DNA from: Streptomyces lienomycini
Lineage (GTDB): Bacteria > Actinomycetota > Actinomycetes > Streptomycetales > Streptomycetaceae
NCBI RefSeq assembly: GCF_027947595.1
Contig: NZ_CP116257.1
Coordinates: forward strand, 5,527,501-5,591,500
Reading direction: 5' to 3'
DNA length: 64,000 bases
Shown: one piece after another, positions 16,551 through 24,700 of the stretch
How positions within the stretch are numbered: position 1 is the stretch's first letter
Layout: each line of letters begins with the position of its first letter
The notes under the pieces: model-generated
What the model was told of the DNA's origin: nothing
Databases searched by the model: none
The model's input: the letters and a program-made list of their open reading frames with translations, nothing else
Program-made: the position numbers and the translations under genes

Positions 16551-17801
16551 TCACTTCGCTTCCCGACACGGCCGGCTGTCGTCGGCCCGGTCCGGGACAT
16601 CCTGCCCGACCGCCCCGCGCCGGGGGCCGGGCGGACCCGCCGAAGGGGAGCGCAGGGCGACGCCCGAGGAGAGCAGGAGCAGCGCGCCGAGCATCACGAA
16701 GGGCGCGGCGACGCCCGCGACGCCGGCGATCAGGCCCGCGGCGGCGGGTGCGGCGACCTGGCCGAGGCGGTTGCCGGTCAGGCGCAGGGCGAGGGCCGTG
16801 GAGCGCGCCGCGTCGGGTGCCGCCTGGACGACGGTCGTCATGGACAGCGGCTGGCCGACGCCCAGGCAGAAGCCGAGGACGACCAGCATCAGGGCGAGCA
16901 CCCACACCGGCACCGGCAGCGCGACCCCGGCGCACAGCAGGGCGGCCATCAGGCACGTGACCGTGAGCAGCACCGTGCGGCCGAGCAGCCGCAGCAGGGG
17001 CGTCAGCACGAGCCGGCAGGCGATCGTGGCGGCGGCCCGCAGGCTGAGCAGTACGCCGATGACGGCCGGGGAGATGCCCCGGTGCTCACCGACCACCGGC
17101 AGGTAGGCGGTGAGGATGTCGGTGGCGGAGAGCACGGAGAGGCTGATCAGGATGCCCGCGGGAACGCCCCGGGCGCGCAGGATGCTGCCCACGGGGACGC
17201 GCGCGCCCCGTGCCGCACGGGACGTGGCGGCCCCCGGGTGCTCGATGCGCCACAGGGACGTGAAGGCGACCGCCGCGCCCGCGCCCGCCACCACGAGGGC
17301 CAGCGCGCTGCTGCCGGCCATGTCGGGGCCGCCGATGAGCGCGCCCGCGGCGATCGGGCCGATCAGTTGGCCGAGCGAGGCGCCGATGGTGAAGTGGCCG
17401 AAGTTGCGGTCCTGTTCGTGCGGCGCGGACTGGCGGGCGACCAGTGACTGGGCGCCGATGACGAAGCAGAGGTGTCCGAGCCCCATGACTCCGCTCCACA
17501 GGGCCATCGACCACAGGGACCCGGCCACGCCGCTCAGCGCGCAGCCCCCGGCGATGAGCACCACGCCGACGGGCAGCAGCGGCGCGCAGCGCCCGTGGTC
17601 GGTGCGGCGGCCCAGCGGGACGGCCGCGAACAGCGGCAGCAGCGCGTACACACCGGCGATGACACCGATCGCCCGCTCGTCGGCGCCCAGCGCGAGGGCC
17701 CGGTAGGAGACGGCGGGCCGCGCCATCGACACCGCCCCCTGCGCGAAGCCGAAGGCGATGACGAGGCGGAGCAGCCAGCCGCGGTTGCCACCGGGCACCA
17801 T
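16551..17801 (-). CDS. Major facilitator superfamily transporter
   Basis: 416 aa with about 12 hydrophobic segments. The loop between helices 2 and 3 carries the MFS motif PLGRRTDHGRC. The segment GFCLGVGQPLSMTTVVQAAP near helix 10 resembles drug or metabolite exporters of Streptomyces. The ATG at 17801 follows AAAGGGA. The next upstream gene encodes the CitMHS transporter, and a small membrane protein gene follows. Substrate unknown. Confidence 0.87.
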   Translation of the reverse strand: MVPGGNRGWLLRLVIAFGFAQGAVSMARPAVSYRALALGADERAIGVIAGVYALLPLFAAVPLGRRTDHGRCAPLLPVGVVLIAGGCALSGVAGSLWSMALWSGVMGLGHLCFVIGAQSLVARQSAPHEQDRNFGHFTIGASLGQLIGPIAAGALIGGPDMAGSSALALVVAGAGAAVAFTSLWRIEHPGAATSRAARGARVPVGSILRARGVPAGILISLSVLSATDILTAYLPVVGEHRGISPAVIGVLLSLRAAATIACRLVLTPLLRLLGRTVLLTVTCLMAALLCAGVALPVPVWVLALMLVVLGFCLGVGQPLSMTTVVQAAPDAARSTALALRLTGNRLGQVAAPAAAGLIAGVAGVAAPFVMLGALLLLSSGVALRSPSAGPPGPRRGAVGQDVPDRADDSRPCREAK

Positions 17802-17830
17802 GAGCGCGTCCCTTTCTGATGATCCGACGG

Positions 17831-19288
17831 TCAGATGATGCCGAACAGGATGCCCGCCGCGAGGATCACCAGGCTCGTCAGGACCGCCCACTTGACGACG
17901 AACCGCGTGTGGTCGCCGAACTCGACCTTGGCCATGCCGACCAGGACGTACACGGCGGGGACGAGCGGGCTGGACATGTGCAGCGGCTGGCCGACGATCG
18001 AGGCGCGGGCGATCTCCAGCGACGACACGCCGTGCGCCTGGCCGGCCTCGGCGAGCACCGGCAGGACGCCGAAGTAGAAGCCGTCGTTGGACATGAAGTA
18101 GGTGAGCGGCAGGCTCAGCAGGCCGGTGACCAGGCCCATCTGCGGGCCCATGCCGTCGGGGATGGTGTCCACGAGCCAGTTGGCCATGTGGTCGACCATG
18201 CCGGTGCCGGTGAGGACGCCGGTGAAGACGGCGGCGGCGAAGACCATGCCGGAGACGTTGAGGACGTTGTCGGCGTGGGCCGCGATGCGGGCCTTCTGGT
18301 CCGGGATGTGCGGGAAGTTCACCGTGAGGGCGAGCGCGGCGCCGATCAGGAAGAGCACCGGGATCGGCAGCAGTTCCATGATCATGGCGGTGAGCAGCGC
18401 CACCGTGAGCAGTGCGTTGAACCAGTACAGCTTGGGACGCAGGGTGGGCCGGTTCGGGTCGAGGCCCTTGAAGTCGTCCTCGCTCTCCTCGTCCCGGCCG
18501 TCGGAACCCGCCGGGTCGCCGGCGCCGCCGAAGCCGCCCGAGCCCGCGCCGCCCGAGGCCGGTCCACCGTGGGCGGCACCGGTTCCGGCACCGCCCGCCC
18601 GGGCGCCCGTGCCCGCGCCGACCAGCACCGTCTCGGTCTCCGGCTCCGGCTGGGGCGCCCCGTCCAAGGACAGCGTGCCGACGCGCCTGCGCTCGCGCAG
18701 ACCCAGCACGTACGCCAGGACGACGACCGCGACGAGACCGACGGCCAGGGCCGGGATCATGGGGACGAAGATGTCGGTGGCGTCGACCTTCAGCGCGGTG
18801 GCGGCACGGGCGGTGGGGCCGCCCCAGGGCAGCGTGTTCATCACGCCGTTGGCCATGGCGGCGACGCCGGTCATGACGACCAGGCTCATCTTCAGCCGCT
18901 TGTACAGCGGATACATCGCCGAGACCGTGATCATGAAGGTGGTGGAGCCGTCGCCGTCCAGCGAGACGATCGCGGCGAGCAGCGCGGTGCCGACGACGAT
19001 GCGCATCGGGTCGGCCTTGCAGAACCTCAGGATGGCCCGGACGATCGGGTCGAAGAGCCCGACGTCGATCATCACCCCGAAGTAGACGATCGCGAACATG
19101 AGCATCGCCGCGGTGGGGGCGAGACTGGACACGCCGTCGATGACGTAGTCGCCCAGATGGGCGCCCTTGCCGACGATCACGCAGAACAGCGCGGGAATCA
19201 GCACGAGCGCCGCGATCGGCGACATCTTCTTCATCATGATCAGGACCAGGAAGGTCGCGATCATGGCGAAGCCGAGGATGGTCAGCAT
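17831..19288 (-). CDS. CitMHS-family metal-citrate/proton symporter
   Basis: 485 aa, about 12 transmembrane helices. The N-terminus MLTILGFAMIATFLVLIMMKK and the conserved IVSLDGDGSTTFMITVSAMYPLY and NTLPWGGPTARAA segments define the CitMHS family, which imports citrate complexed with Ca or Mg. Between the two halves (about residues 235-280) is a Gly-, Ala- and acidic-rich cytoplasmic linker (GAGTGARAGGAGTGAA..., then GRDEESEDDF). A homologue in S. coelicolor is a characterised citrate transporter. Citrate sensors are not in the window. Confidence 0.92.
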   Translation of the reverse strand: MLTILGFAMIATFLVLIMMKKMSPIAALVLIPALFCVIVGKGAHLGDYVIDGVSSLAPTAAMLMFAIVYFGVMIDVGLFDPIVRAILRFCKADPMRIVVGTALLAAIVSLDGDGSTTFMITVSAMYPLYKRLKMSLVVMTGVAAMANGVMNTLPWGGPTARAATALKVDATDIFVPMIPALAVGLVAVVVLAYVLGLRERRRVGTLSLDGAPQPEPETETVLVGAGTGARAGGAGTGAAHGGPASGGAGSGGFGGAGDPAGSDGRDEESEDDFKGLDPNRPTLRPKLYWFNALLTVALLTAMIMELLPIPVLFLIGAALALTVNFPHIPDQKARIAAHADNVLNVSGMVFAAAVFTGVLTGTGMVDHMANWLVDTIPDGMGPQMGLVTGLLSLPLTYFMSNDGFYFGVLPVLAEAGQAHGVSSLEIARASIVGQPLHMSSPLVPAVYVLVGMAKVEFGDHTRFVVKWAVLTSLVILAAGILFGII

Positions 19289-19297
19289 GAGTGAGTA

Positions 19298-19353
19298 CCT
19301 AACGTTCGCCCTTGAACATTCCCACCGGGGCAGGCGGTGCGAGCGACGTTAGG
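19298..19353. promoter_or_regulatory. Spaced inverted repeat upstream of the citrate transporter
   Basis: CCTAACGT (19298-19305) and ACGTTAGG (19346-19353) are exact inverted copies 40 bases apart, starting 10 bases before the CitMHS start. The outer position and spacing fit two half-sites of a regulator rather than a terminator. Speculative. Confidence 0.35.
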
Positions 19354-19412
19354 TGCCGTCAAGCCGCGTTAACAAGACGTTGACATGCGAGCAATAAGCG
19401 CAAAACTCCAGG

Positions 19413-21665
19413 TCACAGCTTTGCGTCGATCGGCGCGGGCGTCGGGGTCAGCTCGACGGGAACGCCGTTGAGGACGGCGTTGCCGGAGAGCGGGTCGAGC
19501 GCGCTGCCGTCGAGGAGCTGGTTGACGTTGACGCCTGGATCGGTCGCGGCGTGCGTCTGGCGGGTGCCGGCCCGGTCGTGGCCCCAGCCGTGCGGGAGGC
19601 TGACCACGCCGGGCCGGACCGCGTCGGTGACCTCGGCGGGGACGGTGACCGCTCCCCCGGCGCCCTTCACCCGCACGGGCTGCCCGTCGCGCACGCCCAG
19701 CCGTTCGGCGTCGCCGGGGTTCAGGTGGAGGGTGCAGCGGTTGGAACCGCCGGTGAGGGCGGGGATGTTGTGCATCCAGCTGTTGTTGGAGCGCAGGTGG
19801 CGGCGCCCGACGAGGACGAGCCCGGCGGGGCGTGCGTCCAGGGCCCGCCGCAGACGCGGCAGGTCGGCGGCGATCGGTCCCGGCAGCAGCTCCACCTTGC
19901 CGCTGCGGGTCTTGAGCGGTTGCGGCAGGCGCGGGCGCAGCGGGCCGAGGTCGATGCCGTGCGGGTGGGCGAGGAGCCGCTGGAGGGTCAGCCCATCCGG
20001 TCGGGCGCCGAAGCCGTCGCCGTAGGGGCCGAGGCGCAGCATCAGGTCGAGGCGCCGCTCGGGGCCGTTCTCGCCGGTGAGCAGGGCGGCCAGTGCGCGG
20101 GGGTCGCGGCCGTGCACGGGTGAGTGCGGCTCCCGTACGGCCTTGGCGAGCGTCTGCTCGATCACCGTGGCGTCGACGGCGGCGGGGTCGGCGCCGTGCA
20201 TGCCGGTGACGGCCAGGGTCAGCCGGGCGAGGATCTCCGTCTCGGCCATCCTGCCGGGCTCCAGCGGGACCGCGGGGCGGGTGTAGCGGACCTGGTTGCG
20301 CACGGCGAGGGTGTTGAGGGCGAAGTCGTGGTGCGGGCTCTGGGCCGGCGGGGGCGGCGGCAGGACGACGTGTGCGTGGCGCGAGGTCTCGCCCAGGTAG
20401 GGGTCGACGCTCACCATGAAGTCGAGCGAGCCGAGCGCCTTGTCGAGCCGGTCGCCGTCGGGCGCGGACAGCACGGGGTTGGCGGCGATGGTGAGCAGCG
20501 CGCGGACGGGCTCGCCCGCGCCGGTGGCGGTGTCGATCTCCTCGGCGAGGGCGGACAGCGGCAGTTCGCCCTTCGCCTCGGGGTGCCGGCCCACCCGGGA
20601 GTGCCAGCGGCCGAGCGCGAACCCGCGGCCGGGTCCGGCGGGGCGCGGGGTGCGGTCGGTGGCGGCCTGCGGGAAGAGGGCGCCGCCGGGCCGGTCGAGG
20701 TTGCCGGTGAGGATGTTGAGGACGTCCACGAGCCAGCTGGCGAGGGTGCCGTGCGGGACGGTGCAGCTGCCGATGCGGCCGTAGACGGCGGCGGTGGGGG
20801 CGGCGGCGAGTTCGCGGGCGAGGGCGCGCGTCACGTCCGCGTCCACGTCGCAGGCGGCGGCGACGGACTCGGGGGTGAAGTCGCGTACGGCGTCGCGGAC
20901 TTCGGCGACGCCCTCGACGTGCGGGGCGAGTGCGCCGAGGTCGGCCAGGTCCTCCTCGTACAGCACGTGGACCATCGCGGCCAGCAGCAGCGCGTCGGCG
21001 CCGGGGCGGATCGCCACGTGCCGGTCGGCGAGCTTCGCGGTGCGGGTTCGGCGCGGGTCGACGACGGTGAGGGTGCCGCCGCGGGCCTTCAGCGCCCTGA
21101 GCCGGCCCGCGAAGTCGGGGGCGGTGCACAGGCTGCCGTTGGACTCCAGCGGGTTGGCTCCGATGAGCAGGAGGTGGTCGGTGCGGTCGAGGTCGGGCAC
21201 CGGGATGGCGTTCGCGTCGCCGAAGAGGAGCCCGCTGGAGACGTGCTTGGGCATCTGGTCGAGCGTGGACGCGGTGAAGAGGCTCCGGCTGCCGAGGGCG
21301 CCGAGCAGGACGTTCGGGTAGAGGGCACCGGCCACGGTGTGGACGTTGGGGTTGCCGAGGACGACGCCGACGGAGTGCGGCCCGTACCGCTCGACGACCG
21401 GCCGGACACCGGCGGCGACCGCGTCGAAGGCTTCCTCCCAGGTGGCCTCGCGCAGCGTGCCGCCCCTGCGCACCAGCGGCGTGCGCAGCCGGTCGGGGTC
21501 GGAGTCGACGGCCCCGAAGGAGGCGCCCTTGGGGCAGATGAAACCCCGGCTGAAGACGTCGTCGCGGTCGCCCCGGGCGGCGGTGACCGAGGTGCCGTCG
21601 ACGGTGAGGGTCAGGCCGCAGGTGGCCTCGCACAGGGGGCAGATACGCAGGGCGGTGCGGGGCAC
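19413..21665 (-). CDS. Molybdopterin oxidoreductase (formate dehydrogenase/nitrate reductase-like)
   Basis: 750 aa from a GTG preceded by GGGAGGA. The N-terminus has the [4Fe-4S] motif CPLCEATCGLTL and, about 30 residues later, the fourth ligand in FICPKG. The molybdopterin-binding segments follow (YGRIGSCTVPHGTLASWLVDVLNILTGNLDRPGG, ANPVLSAPDGDRL, RRHLRSNNSWMHN) and the C-terminal dinucleotide-binding domain (LHLNPGDAERLGVRDGQPVRV, SLPHGWGHDR). Homologues are called assimilatory-type oxidoreductases. No electron-transfer subunit, chaperone or signal peptide is present, so it is probably a cytoplasmic enzyme of unknown substrate. Confidence 0.9.
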   Translation of the reverse strand: MPRTALRICPLCEATCGLTLTVDGTSVTAARGDRDDVFSRGFICPKGASFGAVDSDPDRLRTPLVRRGGTLREATWEEAFDAVAAGVRPVVERYGPHSVGVVLGNPNVHTVAGALYPNVLLGALGSRSLFTASTLDQMPKHVSSGLLFGDANAIPVPDLDRTDHLLLIGANPLESNGSLCTAPDFAGRLRALKARGGTLTVVDPRRTRTAKLADRHVAIRPGADALLLAAMVHVLYEEDLADLGALAPHVEGVAEVRDAVRDFTPESVAAACDVDADVTRALARELAAAPTAAVYGRIGSCTVPHGTLASWLVDVLNILTGNLDRPGGALFPQAATDRTPRPAGPGRGFALGRWHSRVGRHPEAKGELPLSALAEEIDTATGAGEPVRALLTIAANPVLSAPDGDRLDKALGSLDFMVSVDPYLGETSRHAHVVLPPPPPAQSPHHDFALNTLAVRNQVRYTRPAVPLEPGRMAETEILARLTLAVTGMHGADPAAVDATVIEQTLAKAVREPHSPVHGRDPRALAALLTGENGPERRLDLMLRLGPYGDGFGARPDGLTLQRLLAHPHGIDLGPLRPRLPQPLKTRSGKVELLPGPIAADLPRLRRALDARPAGLVLVGRRHLRSNNSWMHNIPALTGGSNRCTLHLNPGDAERLGVRDGQPVRVKGAGGAVTVPAEVTDAVRPGVVSLPHGWGHDRAGTRQTHAATDPGVNVNQLLDGSALDPLSGNAVLNGVPVELTPTPAPIDAKL

Positions 21666-21706
21666 GGGTCCTCCCGGGGGGCGGCGGTGACGCTCGTCCC
21701 GGGTGA

Positions 21707-21724
21707 GCATACCGACCGGTATGC
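21707..21724. promoter_or_regulatory. Perfect palindrome upstream of the molybdopterin oxidoreductase
   Basis: GCATACCG-AC-CGGTATGC (8-2-8, perfect) lies 42 bases before the GTG start and 24 bases after the stop of the caspase-like gene. The form ATACCG-N2-CGGTAT is typical of TetR-family operators. The TetR at 28204-28833 is the nearest candidate on the far side of the apparent insertion. Confidence 0.6.
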
Positions 21725-21747
21725 ATGGTGGGGAGGGGTTGTCGGGA

Positions 21748-24700
21748 TCAGTCGAAGAGGATCGGCCCGTTGCGCGTGCCGACGGCCAGTTCGCCGTGCG
21801 GGCCGGCGGCGAGGGCGGTGCAGGGGGACGGCAGTTCCAGGGCGCGGTGCACGGTGCCGGTGCGGGTGCCGACGACGGCCAGGTGCCGGTGGGACGCCAG
21901 GGCGTAGGCGTCTCCGCCCGGCAGGAGGGCGGCGAAGTCGCCCCACAGCGGGGTCTCGTGCTCGTGGGTGACCGGCGGCGGGGGGACGGGGCGCCGCAGC
22001 GGGGAGCGCGAGCCGGCCGGGTGGTGCGGGGCGGGCGTCTCGCCGGACGACGCGAAACGGGCACGGAACGCCTCCCACGGGACGATCCTGGTGCACGCCT
22101 GGCCCACCACCAGCAGCGCGTCGCCGCCCTCCCCGGGCAGGGCGAACACGTCGACCAGCCCCTCGTCGGGCAGCCGCAGCAGCGCCCAGCGCCGGGTCGT
22201 CGTGTCCAGGACCCGCACCACGTCGTCGGTGAGGGGCGCGAAGACGAGCAGCCGCCCGGCGCACCGCACCGCGCGGAGCGGGCCCCCGAGGCGTGTCTTC
22301 CCGTCGTCGTAGGCGGAACAGGGCTGGTGCGCGATCGGTCCCCGGGCGACGTCGTGGACGGACACCCGCCCGTCCACGAAGGAGTCGGCGGCCCAGGGGT
22401 CCGCCTCGTCCCACGGCACGAGCGACAGGAGGGACTGCGCACCGGTGTCGTCCGGCACCACCGCGAGCCGCGCCCCTTCCCGCTGGTGGGGCACGGGTGT
22501 CGCCAGCGGACGGCCCGCCGCGCGCACCGGGTCCCCCGAGCCGAAGTCCCAGTACTCCAGCAGGCCGTTGCCGCTGCGGGCGAAGAGCAGGGGGCGCGGC
22601 TCCCGTCCGGGTGACCGCCAGGAGACCGCGGCCAGTTGCTCCACGTCGGCGCCGTCGACCGGCCGCAGCCGGCGGACCACCTCGCCGTGTTCCGCCTCGC
22701 GCACCTGGAGCGACCCGTCGGCGCCCCCGACCACGACCACCGGCGCTCCGTCCCGCGCCACCACCGCCACGGCGGACACCCGCCGCACCGCGTCCAGGGC
22801 CTCCTCGACCAGGCGGCCGTCGGCCGTGTCCCGCACCCGCCACACGTTCCCCGTCTCGTCCCCGCACAGCAGGCCGTCGTCCGTCGCGTGCAGCGAGGTG
22901 CCGCTCTGCGGCATGCGGCGCTCCCAGCCGTCCTCGTACGACACCAGCCGGGCGTCGGTGCCGAACCCGAACAACCGGGTCCCGAGGTGGGCGAGGGCGG
23001 TGACGGCCGCGCGGTGCGCCCGGCGGGGCGGACCGAGGGGCCGGCAGGTGGGCAGCGACCACTCCCGTACGGATCCGTCGTGGTCCCCCGCCGCGAGCCG
23101 TCCCGAACCGTCCGGGGACAGGGCGAGGGCCGTGATCCACGCCGGCCGGTCCGGGACCGGGCCGCACGCCCAGCTCCGCCCGGCGCCCGCGTCCCAGCAG
23201 ACGAGCCGCCCCGAGTCGGTGCCGGCGACGACCACGTCCCGGTCCCGGACGCGTCCGGCGGTCAGCGCGGTGACGATGCCGGGGACGGTGAACTCCTGCT
23301 CGGCGACGGGCAGTCCGTCACGCAGGACGAGCACCCGGACCCGGCCTCCGTACTCTCCGGTGGCGACGAGGTCGCGGCCGTCGGCGGTGTGTCCGACGGT
23401 GGCGCAGCCGATCAGCGGGAACTGCCACAGCCCCGGGTCGAGCACCCGCCGGCGCCACAGTTCGTGCGCGCGTACGGGGTCCCAGCAGCGGATCTCGTGG
23501 TCCTTGCCGACACTGACGACAGCGGGGGCGCCGGACGGTCCGCGGACCTCCCCGAGGGCCAGCACGCCCCCGTGGTGGGCGGTGATCCGGGTGGAGTCCG
23601 CCGCGTAGGCGGTGGGCCAGAACCGCACGACGCCGTCCGAGCCGCCGACGCAGACCGTGGTGCCCGCCCGGCACACCGCGTCGGCCGAGTGCCGCAGCTC
23701 CTGGCCGCCGATCCGGTCCCCGGTGAGGAGGTCGTGGAGCTGGAGCCCGCGGGCCCCGCCCTCGACCGACACGCAGGCGACCGGTCCGAGGTCGAAGGCG
23801 GCCACCCTGACCCGCGCGCCCGGGTCGACCCGCAGCGGCAGGCCGACCGGACGGCCGCTGTCGAGGTCGATCCGGTGCAGTTGCCCGTCGGTGGTCACCG
23901 CGGCGACGACCCACTGCCGCCCGACGCGGTGCACCGCGGCCGAAACGGTGACGTACGGGCTGGTCAGGAGCGTGCGAAGGGGCTCGCCGCGGGAGAGCGA
24001 GGAGAGGCGTACGGTGCCGTCCTCGCCGGTGGTCACCACGAGCCGCTGCGGATGGCCGGGCACCAGGTCGACGGAGACGACCGGGCCGTCGTGGCCGGTG
24101 CGCACCACGGAGCGGGTCGTTCGGTCGTCGGTCCCGTGCAGGACGACCCGGCCGTCCTCGCAGCCCAGCAGTACGGTCCGCGGGGGAAGCCCGGACGGGG
24201 CGGCGCACGCCGTGACGCGGGCCCCCACGTCGGCGGGCAGGAGGGTGGCGGAGAGGGCGGCCCTGCGCCAGTGCGCCCGCTCCTCCCACTCGCGGATCTG
24301 GAACTCGAAGAGCGAGCGGCGCTGTCCGCGGGTCAGCGGCGGGTAGTGCGGCGCGGAGCCGAGCTGGTAGACGCGGACCCGTCCGTCGTTCAGGCGCACC
24401 ACCGCCACGGCGGGCTCGTCGGGCGTGCGCCGGCCGGGAAGCAGCACCAGCTGATCCACGGACCGCAGGGGCCGCCCTTCGTAGCCCTCCTCGCCCTCGT
24501 CGTCCGCCGGCAGCACCCAGATGGTGCTCTCCCGCCCGCGCCAGACGTGCAGCAGACGCGTGAATCGCCGCTTCGTCTCCTCGCGCCGGGCCAGGTCGAG
24601 GTAGGTGTCGTAGGACCACGCCGCGGCGAGGCCGGGGAGCTGCGGGGGCGCGGTGAGGCCCCGGAAGTAGCGGTGGTCCGCCTCCTTCTCCCGGTGGGCG

